Shown: one piece after another, positions 1 to 9,187 of the stretch
Numbering within the stretch: position 1 is the first letter of the stretch
Layout: each line of letters begins with the position of its first letter
Source: DASSUW01 sp963730535
GTDB lineage: Bacteria > Actinomycetota > Thermoleophilia > Solirubrobacterales > Solirubrobacteraceae
Length of the DNA stretch: 64,000 nt
Assembly (NCBI GenBank): GCA_963730535.1
Contig: CAVSRU010000012.1
Location: 372,001 to 436,000, forward strand
Direction of reading: 5' to 3'
The notes under the pieces: model-generated
The model's input: the letters and a program-made list of their open reading frames with translations, nothing else
Told to the model about the DNA's origin: nothing
Database searches by the model: none
Made by a program: the position numbers and the translations under genes

Positions 1-221
1 CGCGCGCCGAAGCGCTCGGCCTGGTCGCGCAGGTCCTGCATCATCTGCGGGCCCATGACGCCCTCGGGGTAGCCGGGGAAGTTCTCGACGTCGGTCGTCT
101 GCTGGAGCAGGCCGCCCCACATCCAGCCCTCGATGACGAGCGGCTCGAGGTTGGCGCGGGCGGTGTACAGCGCGGCTGTGTAGCCGGCCGGTCCGCTCCC
201 GATGATGATGACGTTTTCCAT
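1..221 (-). CDS. trxB: Thioredoxin reductase, N-terminal part (runs off the window)
   Basis: The 73 visible residues start MENVIIIGSGPAGYTAALYTAR, giving the FAD-binding GxGPAG Rossmann motif at residues 8-13. They continue with LLQQTTDVENFPGYPEG, which is characteristic of bacterial thioredoxin reductase. The enzyme would reduce thioredoxin with NADPH in the cytoplasm. The redox-active CxxC and NADPH domain lie outside the window. The start is the ATG whose complement ends at 221. The gene follows the YbhN-like gene on the same strand after a short gap. Identity as TrxB is strong, although a related ferredoxin/flavodoxin reductase-like enzyme cannot be fully excluded from this fragment. Confidence 0.9.
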   Translation of the reverse strand, partial: MENVIIIGSGPAGYTAALYTARANLEPLVIEGWMWGGLLQQTTDVENFPGYPEGVMGPQMMQDLRDQAERFGA

Positions 222-258
222 AGATTTCTTAGTCCCCGTTCGGCCCCGATTCCTTACT

Positions 259-1362
259 TCACTTTGTATAGCTTAGCGCCCATTGCTCGACCGTACGCCG
301 CAGCTGGAAGTACGCGATCACGCCCGGGATCAGCGGCAGCCAGAACGTGAACGCACGGTAGACGAGCACCGCGACGACGGCCAGACCGCCGTCGACCCCG
401 AAGGCCACGAACGACGCGATCATGCCGCCCTCGACGCCGCCGACGCCGCCCGGCATCGGCAGCAGGTTGCCGAGCATCCCGACGAAGAACGCCTGCACGA
501 GCACGGCGGGCGGCGGCGAGGCGCCGAACGCGCGGAAGGCCGCCCACAGCACGAGGATCTGCGCCGCCCAGAAGAGGATCGCGCCGAGCAGCGCCGGGTC
601 GCGGGACCGCACATGGGCAAGCGCGTCGCGCATGCCCGCCGAGGCCGCAGCGGGCAGGTTCGCCGCCGTCTGGGCGAAGCGGGCGAGCCGCCCGTGGCTG
701 CTCGCCCAGCCGCTCAGGCGCCGCTGGAGGTCGGTGGGAATGAGCGCGATCGCGAGCCCGATGGCCAGCGCGATGACGGCCAGGATGGCGGGGACGACTG
801 TGAGCCCGAACGGCGCCTCACCCTCGAAGAGCCCCAGCCGCAGGCCCAGCCCGCAGACGAACAGGGCGAGCACGTAGGGGAAGTACGTGAGGATCAGGAA
901 CGAGAGCGTCCGGTCCGCCACGTCGCGCTTGCGCAGGCCCGCGCGCCGCAGCGCCCAGGCGGTCAGGACCAGCCCGCCCGCCCCGCCGGCCGCGAAGATG
1001 CGTGACGCGGCGAGCCCCGCCATCGTGATCTGGTAGGACTCGCGCCAGCCGATCCGCTCGCTGCCCCACACGCGCGAGAACACGCCCCGGAACATCATCA
1101 CGTACCCGGCGAACATCCCGAACGTGAAGGCGAACGCGAGCGACAGCCAGTACGGGCTGCCGTCCTCGATCCGGCTCCACGTGTCGTCGAGCCCGGCGAG
1201 CTGGGGCAGCAGGTAGTAGAGCCCGGCGATCGAGGCGACGAGGAAGCCGCCGAGGAAGAGCATGTTGCGGGCGGTGAACTGGAGGCGTGGCGGGGTGCCG
1301 CCCTCGCCGTCCTCCCCGTCCTCGTTCGGCGTCGTGACAGGGGCGGTCGTGTCGCTCGTCAT
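259..1362 (-). CDS. YbhN/MprF-type integral membrane protein (lysylphosphatidylglycerol synthase TM-region family)
   Basis: This 367-residue protein has a short acidic cytoplasmic N-terminus and then about eight hydrophobic segments. It carries family features such as the GNLLPMPGGVGGVEGG loop (near residue 305), typical of UPF0104/YbhN and the flippase half of MprF. No synthetase domain is attached. Members are thought to move lipids or lipid-linked substrates across the membrane; the substrate here is unknown. The start ATG overlaps the stop of the upstream PAP2 gene by four bases, so the two are translationally coupled. The open frame extends far upstream but only inside the PAP2 gene, so that extension is rejected. 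Confidence 0.85.
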   Translation of the reverse strand: MTSDTTAPVTTPNEDGEDGEGGTPPRLQFTARNMLFLGGFLVASIAGLYYLLPQLAGLDDTWSRIEDGSPYWLSLAFAFTFGMFAGYVMMFRGVFSRVWGSERIGWRESYQITMAGLAASRIFAAGGAGGLVLTAWALRRAGLRKRDVADRTLSFLILTYFPYVLALFVCGLGLRLGLFEGEAPFGLTVVPAILAVIALAIGLAIALIPTDLQRRLSGWASSHGRLARFAQTAANLPAAASAGMRDALAHVRSRDPALLGAILFWAAQILVLWAAFRAFGASPPPAVLVQAFFVGMLGNLLPMPGGVGGVEGGMIASFVAFGVDGGLAVVAVLVYRAFTFWLPLIPGVIAYFQLRRTVEQWALSYTK

Positions 1363-2285
1363 CGGGCGGCCCGCTCCAGCGCCTGCACGGCCCGCGACAG
1401 CCGGCGCGCCGGCCCGGCCGCCGCGGGTGCCCCCACGCGCACGCCCTCGGCGAGCGCCAACCCGGCCGCGAGGTCGACGACGTAGTGCTCGCCCAGGTAG
1501 ACGAGCGCCACGCCGAGCAGGATCGCGTACGTCCAGCCGAGGCGGCCGGCCACGCTCCCCGTCTCCGACAGCACGTGAGCGGCCGAGACGGATGTCGCGA
1601 AATGCAGGGACGGCATGGCGGCCAGCGGGTTGCCTCCCAGGACACCGTACAGCGGGGCCCAGCCGGACCGCCAGAAGTGCTCGCCGTACTCCACCATCAT
1701 CCGCCGCAGCTCCGGCGTGCGGCCATCCTCCATCAGGCCCTCGGCCGAGGCGTACCACGGCGGCGCCGTGGGGACCGCCCAGTAGCCGATCAGCCCGAGG
1801 TCGAACGTCGCGTAGATCCGCGCGGCGCCGTTCGGCAAGCGCTCCGGGTGGCGCAGCAGCAGGTAGGCGACCGTGCCGTGGGGGAACGCGAACCACAGCC
1901 AGTGCGACCAGATCAGCAGCTTCTCCCACGCGCGGAAGGTGCCCGGGGTGCCGAGCGAGCGCTGGAGCCGCAGCGTCGGCGTCGTGCCGCCGCCCAGCAG
2001 GCGGTCGGCGCGCACGGGGTAGGCGATCCGCACGCGGCGGCCAAGCGCCTCGGGATCGTCGTAGGGCATCTTGTACGCCGCCACGTAGGCCCACATCTGA
2101 AGCAGGCACGTCCCGACGTCACGCGCGCGCGTGCGCGGGAGCAGCACGCAGAAGGCCACGGGAGCGGCGGCGGAGGCCGCGATCACCGCCGGCGGCCGCA
2201 GATTCAGGCGGCGGCGCAGGATCGGGGCCGCCACCCCGGCGGCCAGCACCGTGAGCGCCGCGGCACGGACGATCGAGCTGCGCAC
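1359..2285 (-). CDS. PAP2-superfamily membrane phosphatase / inositol-phosphoceramide synthase-like protein
   Basis: This 308-residue multi-spanning protein carries the C-terminal PAP2 signatures: PSLHFA (about residue 225) and GEHYVVDLAAG (about 265), where HxxxD supplies the catalytic His and Asp. The upstream KxxxxxxRP block is not obvious, as in the divergent AUR1/PAP2_3 branch. It probably dephosphorylates or exchanges a lipid phosphate headgroup. It starts with GTG, and the hexamer TAGGCT lies six bases upstream, suggesting a nearly leaderless mRNA. It forms an operon with the YbhN-like gene, an association that suggests phospholipid or polyprenyl-lipid handling. The substrate is not predictable. 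Confidence 0.8.
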   Translation of the reverse strand: MRSSIVRAAALTVLAAGVAAPILRRRLNLRPPAVIAASAAAPVAFCVLLPRTRARDVGTCLLQMWAYVAAYKMPYDDPEALGRRVRIAYPVRADRLLGGGTTPTLRLQRSLGTPGTFRAWEKLLIWSHWLWFAFPHGTVAYLLLRHPERLPNGAARIYATFDLGLIGYWAVPTAPPWYASAEGLMEDGRTPELRRMMVEYGEHFWRSGWAPLYGVLGGNPLAAMPSLHFATSVSAAHVLSETGSVAGRLGWTYAILLGVALVYLGEHYVVDLAAGLALAEGVRVGAPAAAGPARRLSRAVQALERAAR

Positions 2286-2291
2286 CTGGCG

Positions 2292-2297
2292 AGCCTA
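2292..2297 (-). promoter_or_regulatory. Putative -10 element TAGGCT before the PAP2 gene
   Basis: TAGGCT (TANNNT pattern) ends six bases before the GTG start. Transcription would then begin at or within a base or two of the start codon. No convincing -35 was identified. Confidence 0.4.
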
Positions 2298-2320
2298 GTG
2301 CGCGTAGGGGACGGGAGTGA

Positions 2321-2334
2321 TACGGGCACCCGTA
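2321..2334. promoter_or_regulatory. Palindromic operator-like site
   Basis: TACGGGCACCCGTA is a dyad with 6-base arms around a CA centre. It lies in the short divergent region between the PAP2 gene and the enoyl-CoA hydratase gene, 22 bases before the latter's ATG. It resembles a binding site for a dimeric repressor, but the cognate regulator is unknown and no regulator gene is adjacent. Confidence 0.35.
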
Positions 2335-2355
2335 CGCGCCTGATAGGAAGCGCCG

Positions 2356-3138
2356 ATGGACACCGTGAAGCTGGAGCGGCGTGGCGGCGAGCTGCGGATC
2401 ACCCTGGACCGGCCGGATGCGCTGAACGCGTGGGACAAGCAGTTCGGCTTCGACCTGCTCGCCGCGGTGCGCGAGGCGGAAGCCGAGGACGTGCGCGTCG
2501 TGGTGATCACCGGCGCGGGACGCGCGTTCTCGTCCGGCGCGGACCTGAAGGCGGGCTTCGACTCGACGCCCGAGGGCCACCCCGACGTGCTGACCACGCT
2601 GACCGAGCGCTACCACCCGATCATCGCCGGGCTGCGCACGCTGCCCAAGCCGGTGATCGCGGCGGTCAACGGCCCCGCCGTGGGGATCGGCTGCTCGCTC
2701 GCGCTGGCCTGCGACCTGATCGTCGCCCGCGAGTCCGCCTACTTCCTGCTCGCGTTCGTGAACATCGGCCTGGTGCCCGACGGCGGCTCGTCGCTGCTCG
2801 TGCCCGAGCGCGCCGGCCTCGCGCGCGCCACCGAGATGGCGATGCTCGGGGAGCGGGTCCCAGCCCGCCAGGCGCTCGAGTGGGGCCTCATCAACCGGGT
2901 GACGTCCGACGACGGCCTCGACGCCGCGGTCGACGAGCTGGCGGCGCGGCTGGCGGCCGGCCCCACCCGGGCGTACGCCGGCATCAAGCGGCAGCTCAAC
3001 GCCTGGCTGTTCGAGCGGATGGGCGCCCAGCTGGAGCTCGAAGCGGAGATCCAACAGCAATCCGCGGCGTCGGGCGACTTCCAGGAGGGCGTCCTGGCGT
3101 TCCTGCACAAGCGGCCCCCCGCGTTCGAAGGCCGATGA
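2356..3138 (+). CDS. Enoyl-CoA hydratase/isomerase family protein
   Basis: This 260-residue crotonase-fold protein has both oxyanion-hole segments: FSSGADLKAG (about residues 57-66) and NGPAVGIGCS (about 104-113). The active-site loop reads NIGLVPDGGSS, the PaaG-like pattern with Asp following Pro, rather than the usual second catalytic Glu of ECH1-type hydratases. It may therefore be an isomerase-like member. It would act on acyl-CoA thioesters in beta-oxidation or aromatic-acyl-CoA catabolism. Its TGA overlaps an in-frame ATG upstream of ctaC, but function is unrelated to the oxidase. The length is normal for the family. Confidence 0.9.
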   Translation: MDTVKLERRGGELRITLDRPDALNAWDKQFGFDLLAAVREAEAEDVRVVVITGAGRAFSSGADLKAGFDSTPEGHPDVLTTLTERYHPIIAGLRTLPKPVIAAVNGPAVGIGCSLALACDLIVARESAYFLLAFVNIGLVPDGGSSLLVPERAGLARATEMAMLGERVPARQALEWGLINRVTSDDGLDAAVDELAARLAAGPTRAYAGIKRQLNAWLFERMGAQLELEAEIQQQSAASGDFQEGVLAFLHKRPPAFEGR

Positions 3139-3164
3139 GGGGCCGCTTCCCGGCCCTCCGTCCA

Positions 3165-3170
3165 TATACT
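3165..3170 (+). promoter_or_regulatory. Putative -10 element TATACT before ctaC
   Basis: TATACT lies nine bases before the GTG at 3180, which would give a transcript starting almost at the start codon. This placement argues for GTG 3180 over the in-frame ATG at 3135, which is buried in the preceding stop codon. Confidence 0.45.
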
Positions 3171-3179
3171 GCCGACGCC

Positions 3180-4091
3180 GTGGCTCCCAAGTCCCGACGT
3201 CGCCTGCGCGCCCTGGGCGCAGCCGTCCCCGCCGTACTGCTGGGAGCGCTCGTGCTCGCCCCCGCCGCGTCCGCCGGCTGGTTCCTGCCGGACTCGGCCG
3301 GCTCGCCGAATGCCGACGCGATCCGCACGCTCTACATCCTGATCGCGCTGATCGGGCTCGTGATCTTCATCGGCGTCGAGGGCCTGATGATCTACTCGCT
3401 GCTGCGGTTCCGGGCCCGCAAGGACCGGGTCGCAGCCCAGATCCACGGCAACACGCAGCTCGAGATCGGCTGGACCGTCGGCGCCGCCGCGATCCTGATC
3501 TTCCTGACCGTCTTCACGTTCGTGCTCCTCGACGACATCAAGAACCCCGCGGCCTCGCAGATCGACGGCGACGGCAACCCGGTGGCCGCCAGCGCGACGT
3601 TCGCGGCGCTCGACCAGGCGGCCCCGCCGGAGGGGAGCCAGGCGATGACGATCAAGGTCGTCGGCGAGCAGTACGCCTGGAGCTACTTCTACCCCACGGC
3701 CGAGGGGCAGGACCGGGTCTTCGCCTACAACGACATGTACGTCCCGATCGGCATGACGATCATCCTCGACGTGCAGGCCAAGGACGTCGCCCACTCCTGG
3801 TGGATCCCGCCGCTGGGCGGCAAGGCCGACGCCATCCCGGGCTACACCAACAAGACGTGGTTCCAGATCCCGCTCGACGCGCTCGAGGAGGGCCAGGACC
3901 GGGTGGTCTACGACGGCCAGTGCGCCGAGCTGTGCGGGCGCAACCACGCTGACATGGTCGCCAGGGTGATCGGGCTCCCCTACGACGACTGGGTCGCGTG
4001 GCGCGACCAGAAGGCGCAGGAGATCAAGGCGGCGCAGGAGGAAGCCGCCGCCCAGCGCGAGGAGATCAACGCTTCAGAGGGAGGCGAGTAG
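3180..4091 (+). CDS. ctaC: Cytochrome c oxidase subunit II (aa3, A1-type cluster)
   Basis: This 303-residue exported protein has an N-terminal signal-like segment ending near ASA|GW (residue 32). Two transmembrane helices follow at about 48-72 and 93-117, then a periplasmic cupredoxin domain. The CuA ligands are all visible: H205 in VAHSWW and the CAELCGRNHADM block at 248-259 (both Cys, Glu, His and Met). CuA takes electrons from cytochrome c and passes them to subunit I. Unlike the second subunit II in this window there is no fused cytochrome c domain. The C-terminal tail is a charged helix. It directly precedes ctaD with no gap. The alternative ATG at 3135 would add 15 residues. Confidence 0.95.
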   Translation: MAPKSRRRLRALGAAVPAVLLGALVLAPAASAGWFLPDSAGSPNADAIRTLYILIALIGLVIFIGVEGLMIYSLLRFRARKDRVAAQIHGNTQLEIGWTVGAAAILIFLTVFTFVLLDDIKNPAASQIDGDGNPVAASATFAALDQAAPPEGSQAMTIKVVGEQYAWSYFYPTAEGQDRVFAYNDMYVPIGMTIILDVQAKDVAHSWWIPPLGGKADAIPGYTNKTWFQIPLDALEEGQDRVVYDGQCAELCGRNHADMVARVIGLPYDDWVAWRDQKAQEIKAAQEEAAAQREEINASEGGE

Positions 4092-5777
4092 GTGGAAGCC
4101 GCGACCGCCCGGCCGCAGATCATCGCCCATGAGGTCGACCGGCCTCGGCGCGGCTGGATGAGCTGGCTGACCACCACCGATCACAAGAAGATCGGGATCC
4201 TCTACCTGCTCACCGTCCTCGTCTTCTTCGTCATCGGCGGCGTCGAGGCGCTGCTCATGCGGATCCAGCTCGGCGTGCCGGAGAACACGTTCCTGACGCC
4301 CGAGAAGTACAACGAGATCTTCACGCTGCACGGGACGACGATGGTCTTCCTCGTCGTCGTGCCGGTGTGGGCGGGCTTCGCGAACTACTTCCTGCCGCTC
4401 ATGATCGGCGCCCGCGACGTGGCGTTCCCGCGCCTCAACGCGTGGTCGTACTGGATGTTCCTCTTCGGCGGCCTCGCGCTCTACGGCTCGCTGTTCTTCA
4501 CGCCGCCCGAGGCGGGCTGGTTCTCCTACGTGCCGCTGTCGCTGAAGGAGTACACGCCGTCCAATGGCCAGGAGGCGTGGATCTACATGGTCCACCTCAC
4601 CGGCCTGGCCTCGGTCCTCGGCGCCATCAACTTCATCGCCACGATCCACAACATGCGGGCGCCCGGCATGGGCTGGGGGCGGATGCCGCTGTTCGTGTGG
4701 ACGATGCTGATCTACTCGTACCTGGTCGTCCTGGCGCTCACGTCGCTGGCCGCCACGGTCACGATGCTGTTGCTCGACCGCAACTTCGGGACGAACTTCT
4801 TCGACCCGGCGGAGGGCGGCTCGGCGCTGCTGTGGCAGCACCTGTTCTGGTTCTTCGGCCACCCCGAGGTCTACATCCTCGTGCTGCCGGCGTTCGGGAT
4901 CTTCTCCGAGGTCCTGCCGGTCTTCGCGCGTAAGCCGATCTTCGGCTACAAGGCGATCGCGGCGGCCACGGCGGGCATCGCCTTCCTCGGCATGCTCGTG
5001 TGGGCGCACCACATGTTCGCCACGCCGATGAGCACCGTCGTGCTCGCCTTCTTCATGCTCTCGAGCTTCCTGATCGCGGTGCCCACCGGGGTGAAGATCT
5101 TCAACTGGGTGGCGACGCTGTGGCGGGGCACGATCGAGTTCCGCGTGGCGCTGCTGTTCTGCGTCGGCGGCATCGGGACGTTCCTGATGGGCGGCATCAC
5201 CGGCATCTTCCTCGCCGTGTTCCCGGTCGACTGGCAGCTCACCGACACGTACTTCGTCGTCGCCCACTTCCACTACACGGCGTTCGGCGCGTCGGCCTTC
5301 GCGATGGTCGCGGCGCTCTACTACTGGTTCCCGAAGATGACCGGGCGGCTCATGAGCGAGGGCCTGGGCAAGATCTCGTTCTGGCTCTTCCTGATCGGGT
5401 TCCACCTCACCTTCCTGATCCAGCACTCGGCCGGCCTCGACGGCATGCCGCGGCGGATCTACGAGTACTCCGAGAACGCCGGCTGGAGCGAGATGAACCT
5501 GATCTCCTCGATCGGCGCCTTCGTGCTCGCCCTCTCCGTGCTGCTCACGATCATCAACATGGTGCGCTCGCTCAAGCGCGGGCCGATCGCCGGCCCGGAC
5601 CCGTGGAAGGCGAACACGCTCGAGTGGTTCACGCCGTCGCCGCCGCCGGAGAACAACTTCGACACCGTCCCGCGCGTGCGCTCGGTCGAGCCGATGAAGG
5701 ACATCCGCCGCCAGATCGAGCGCCAGACCGGCGTGCCGCAGCGGTTCGAATCCGGCAAGCCGATGGTCAACGCCTAA
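4092..5777 (+). CDS. ctaD: Cytochrome c oxidase subunit I, A1 type
   Basis: This 561-residue, roughly 12-helix heme-copper oxidase core has all metal ligands: H80 (low-spin heme a), H257 in GHPEVY and H306/H307 (CuB), H392 (heme a3) and H394 (heme a). E259 in GHPEVY is the D-channel glutamate and Y261 the cross-linked tyrosine, which places it in subfamily A1. It reduces oxygen to water and pumps protons at the membrane. It starts with GTG immediately after the ctaC stop, preceded by GGAGGC. No subunit III gene follows in this cluster; the only subunit III in the window belongs to the second oxidase and might be shared. Confidence 0.96.
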   Translation: MEAATARPQIIAHEVDRPRRGWMSWLTTTDHKKIGILYLLTVLVFFVIGGVEALLMRIQLGVPENTFLTPEKYNEIFTLHGTTMVFLVVVPVWAGFANYFLPLMIGARDVAFPRLNAWSYWMFLFGGLALYGSLFFTPPEAGWFSYVPLSLKEYTPSNGQEAWIYMVHLTGLASVLGAINFIATIHNMRAPGMGWGRMPLFVWTMLIYSYLVVLALTSLAATVTMLLLDRNFGTNFFDPAEGGSALLWQHLFWFFGHPEVYILVLPAFGIFSEVLPVFARKPIFGYKAIAAATAGIAFLGMLVWAHHMFATPMSTVVLAFFMLSSFLIAVPTGVKIFNWVATLWRGTIEFRVALLFCVGGIGTFLMGGITGIFLAVFPVDWQLTDTYFVVAHFHYTAFGASAFAMVAALYYWFPKMTGRLMSEGLGKISFWLFLIGFHLTFLIQHSAGLDGMPRRIYEYSENAGWSEMNLISSIGAFVLALSVLLTIINMVRSLKRGPIAGPDPWKANTLEWFTPSPPPENNFDTVPRVRSVEPMKDIRRQIERQTGVPQRFESGKPMVNA

Positions 5778-5781
5778 GGCC

Positions 5782-6681
<900 letters not shown>

Positions 6682-6705
6682 GCCCCGTCGCCCGCTAGAC
6701 GCGAG

Positions 6706-6900
6706 CGAACGTCAACGGCGGCTGGGTAGGGAGGTGGGGCGCCAAAGGGGACAACGGTCCCTCGCCGGAGCGGCTCGTGGCCGGTTAGGAGCCGTAGCGG
6801 CTCATAAGTGGACAACCGACCGCCGAACGAGGCCGCGTTGTCCGGTTGTGCACCCCCGGTCGGCCCCCTCGCTCTCCCTACCCAGCCGCAGTTGACGTTC
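6706..6900. repeat. Intergenic inverted-repeat element, family A copy 1
   Basis: This 195-base element fills the gap between ctaB and the convergent rsbX-like gene. The left end CGAACGTCAACGGCGGCTGG continues GTAGGGAGG; the right end is its near-perfect reverse complement (CTCCCTACCCAGCCGCAGTT, GACGTTC). Inside it, 6777-6822 holds one copy of a unit containing the hairpin GAGCCG-TAG-CGGCTC and GTGGACAACCGACCG. GGACAAC and GTTGTCC blocks extend the dyad inward. The right end overlaps the first base of the rsbX stop codon. No open frame is evident. Two further copies lie in this window. Confidence 0.8.
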
Positions 6901-7499
6901 TACTCACTGAGGAAGCGGACCACGGCGACCAGCGCGTCGTCGGTGCCCTTGCCGTAGCGCTCGATCACGCGGTCGGCGATCTGTTGGGCGCCGGCGCCCG
7001 GGTCGATCGACTCCGAGAAGTCGGCGGCCACGCCGTCGGTGGCGAGGACGATCGTGTCGCCGGGCTCGAGGGCGACGGTCGTGAGGCGGGCCTTCGGAAG
7101 GTTCATGCCGACCACGCCGCCGAGCACGACCGGCGAGTCCGGGCGCGCGTCCGGGCGGATGAGGCGGGCCTCGACGTTGCCGACCCCCGTCCACTCCAGC
7201 GAGCCGTCGTCGAGGTCGAACCACGCCAGCGTCATCACCGCGCCGCGGGTGGCGCGCAGCTCGCGATGGCAGGCCTCCAGCAGGTCGTGCGGGGGGTCGT
7301 CGACCCGCTCGCGGACGACCGCGGCCGCCGCCTCCGCCGCGTCGGCCGCCAAGCCGCCGTGGCCGAGGCCGTCGATCACCGCCACCAGCGCACCGCGCCG
7401 GCAGGGCGCGAACACCGCCACGTCACCGGAGCGCCCCTCCCCCTCGTGCGTCATCTCGGCCACGCCGCGCTCGAGGACCGGCGGCCAGTCGTCGCTCAT
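6900..7499 (-). CDS. rsbX: RsbX-like PP2C (SpoIIE-domain) serine phosphatase
   Basis: This 199-residue single-domain PP2C phosphatase has the metal-binding motif AVIDGLGHG (about residues 41-49) and the later DTIVLATDGV block. Being a lone catalytic domain downstream of rsbR-S-T, it matches RsbX, which dephosphorylates RsbR and RsbS and resets the stressosome. The start chosen is the ATG at 7499, which overlaps the rsbT stop by four bases; an upstream start would reach further into rsbT. Its stop codon touches the family A repeat. Assignment as RsbX rather than another PP2C rests on the gene order. Confidence 0.85.
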   Translation of the reverse strand: MSDDWPPVLERGVAEMTHEGEGRSGDVAVFAPCRRGALVAVIDGLGHGGLAADAAEAAAAVVRERVDDPPHDLLEACHRELRATRGAVMTLAWFDLDDGSLEWTGVGNVEARLIRPDARPDSPVVLGGVVGMNLPKARLTTVALEPGDTIVLATDGVAADFSESIDPGAGAQQIADRVIERYGKGTDDALVAVVRFLSE

Positions 7500-7924
7500 G
7501 CGGCGCGCGCGTTCTCGCGCTCCCACATCACGAGCGTCACCGTCGTGCCCTCGCCGGGCGCTGTCTGGATGTGGAACTCGTGGACGAGCCGCCGCGCGCC
7601 CGGCAGCCCGAGGCCCAGCCCGCCGCCGCTCGTGTAGCCGTCCTGCAGGGCCAGCTCGACGTTCTCGATCCCCGGCCCGTCGTCGCGCGCGATCACCCGG
7701 ATCCCGCGCCGCCCGCCGTCGTCGTGCACCACCTTGAGCAGCACCTCGCCGCGCTTGGCATAGGTGGTGATGTTGCGCGCCACCTCCGAGATCGCGGTGG
7801 CCAGCAGGGTCTGGTCGGTGCTCGTGAGCTCGAGCGCGCCGGCCATCGCCCGCGCCTGCTGGCGCGCGGTCACCACGTCGGCGTCCGACTCGATCGGGAT
7901 CACGGACTCGTCGTCATCCGCCAC
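7496..7924 (-). CDS. rsbT: RsbT-like anti-sigma/stressosome serine-threonine kinase
   Basis: This 142-residue HATPase_c (GHKL) kinase has the N-box EVARN (47-51), DDGPGIE (81-87) and the glycine-rich GGGLGLGLPGA (100-110). RsbT phosphorylates RsbS and RsbR in the stressosome and, when released, activates the phosphatase RsbU. The GTG start at 7924 is supported by a perfect AAGGAGG nine bases upstream, which itself lies inside the end of rsbS. The longer open frame is therefore not used. A RsbW-type anti-sigma kinase is the alternative, but linkage to RsbS and RsbR supports RsbT. Confidence 0.9.
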   Translation of the reverse strand: MADDDESVIPIESDADVVTARQQARAMAGALELTSTDQTLLATAISEVARNITTYAKRGEVLLKVVHDDGGRRGIRVIARDDGPGIENVELALQDGYTSGGGLGLGLPGARRLVHEFHIQTAPGEGTTVTLVMWERENARAA

Positions 7925-8288
7925 CGTCGCCGGCCTCCTTCCGCGGCCGGAGCAGAAGGGCGAGACCCTCCTCGAGGTCAAGCGCCGTCAGCACGTCCTC
8001 GAAGGCCATGCCGAGCTGCACCATCGCGAACGCGACCTCGGGCTGGATCCCCACGATCACCGTCGTCGCGCCCCGGAGCCGCGTCATCCGCGCGATCCCC
8101 TGCAGCGAGCGCGACACGAACGAGTCCATCACGTCGAGCGCCGTGACGTCGACGATGATGCCGCGCGAGCGATGCCGCGTGACCTGGGCCATGACGTCGT
8201 CCTGGAGCTGGAGCACGTCCGTATCGGTGAGCGCCGCCTGGATGGTGGCGATCAGGAACGGCCCCTGCTTGAGGATCGGGACTGCCAC
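7914..8288 (-). CDS. rsbS: RsbS-like stressosome STAS-domain protein
   Basis: This 124-residue protein is a single STAS domain. The segment DVTALDVMDSFVSRSL places the phosphorylatable serine at S56, matching the RsbS pattern ALEMVDSF. RsbS forms the stressosome core with RsbR, sequesters RsbT, and releases it when phosphorylated. It starts with GTG, the G of which is shared with the upstream rsbR TAG stop, and overlaps rsbT by 11 bases. A short Gly-rich tail follows the STAS fold. The assignment is confident from motif and order. Confidence 0.93.
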   Translation of the reverse strand: MAVPILKQGPFLIATIQAALTDTDVLQLQDDVMAQVTRHRSRGIIVDVTALDVMDSFVSRSLQGIARMTRLRGATTVIVGIQPEVAFAMVQLGMAFEDVLTALDLEEGLALLLRPRKEAGDGGG

Positions 8289-9187
8289 TACGTGGTGACG
8301 GCGTCGAGCGCCGGCGTCTCCAGAGAGACCTGGTATCCGAGCAGCCGCTCGGCCTCCTCGATGCCGCCCTGCAGGTCGCCCACCGCGTTGACCTTGCCGA
8401 GCTCGACCCCGAGCGTGACCAGCGTCTGGGCGATCTCCGGCGAGAGGCCGGTGATGATCACGCTGGCGCCCATCAGGCGCGAGGCGTCGACGGTCTGCAC
8501 GAGGTGGTTCGCGACGGTGGAGTCGATCGTCGGCACGCCGGTGATGTCGATCACGACCACGCGCGCGCGGTTGGAGCGGATGCCGCGCAGGAGCTGCTCG
8601 GTGAGCTGGCGCGCGCGCTGGCCGTCGAGCACGCCGATGATCGGCAGGATGAGCAGCCGCTCGCGCACCTGGAGCACCGGGGTCGAGAGCTCGCGGATCG
8701 CCTCCTGCTGCTGGCGGATGACGCGCTCGCGCTCCTGCACGAAGTTGACGCCCACCGTGTTGGCGATGCGGTTCGCGGCCGGCTCGTAGGCGTCGAGCAC
8801 CTGGTTGAGGTAGTCGAAGTCGGTCTGGTACTTCTGGAACAGCGAGCGGGCGAGCACGTCGCGCAGGAGCAGCACGATCCCGAGCACCTCGTCGGTCTCC
8901 ACACCGCGCGGGATGATGCGCTCGGACAGGTTGCGCGCGTAGTCCTGGAGCGCCTCGACCGAGCCGGTCTCGAGCACCTCGACGTAGTTGTCGTACACCG
9001 ACGTGGCCTCAGAGAAGATCTCCTCCTGCGTGAGCGCGGTCAGCAGCCGCGCCTCGCCGATCCGCCGGGCCCACTCCTGCCGCAGCTGGGTGCGGTTGTT
9101 CCGCAGGTGGGCGACGAGCTCGGTGAGCAGGTCGGCGCTGGACTCGCGGGTTCCCTCCGCGGTCTTATCCGTCGGGTCTTCTGCCAT
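8288..9187 (-). CDS. rsbR: RsbR-like stressosome sensor (N-terminal sensory domain plus STAS)
   Basis: This 299-residue protein has a helical N-terminal half (about 20-160), like the RsbRD-type sensory domain, and a C-terminal STAS domain (about 175-285). The STAS segment IDITGVPTIDSTVANHLVQT is nearly diagnostic for RsbR. At the position of the conserved phospho-threonine after D the residue is Ser, followed by Thr. It would sense stress and form the stressosome with RsbS. The start ATG shares its A with the rsbU stop (TGATG). It is the only RsbR paralogue in the window. Confidence 0.92.
   Translation of the reverse strand: MAEDPTDKTAEGTRESSADLLTELVAHLRNNRTQLRQEWARRIGEARLLTALTQEEIFSEATSVYDNYVEVLETGSVEALQDYARNLSERIIPRGVETDEVLGIVLLLRDVLARSLFQKYQTDFDYLNQVLDAYEPAANRIANTVGVNFVQERERVIRQQQEAIRELSTPVLQVRERLLILPIIGVLDGQRARQLTEQLLRGIRSNRARVVVIDITGVPTIDSTVANHLVQTVDASRLMGASVIITGLSPEIAQTLVTLGVELGKVNAVGDLQGGIEEAERLLGYQVSLETPALDAVTT

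Noticed and set aside
1363..2109. N-terminal extension of the YbhN-like protein
   Set aside because: The extension lies entirely within the PAP2 gene and is rich in Arg and Ala. The start at 1362 with ATGA coupling explains the coding signal.
1485..4091. Long open frame of 868 residues covering ctaC and antisense of PAP2
   Set aside because: Only the last third is real (ctaC). The upstream part is antisense or out of frame with the PAP2 and hydratase genes, an effect of high GC content.
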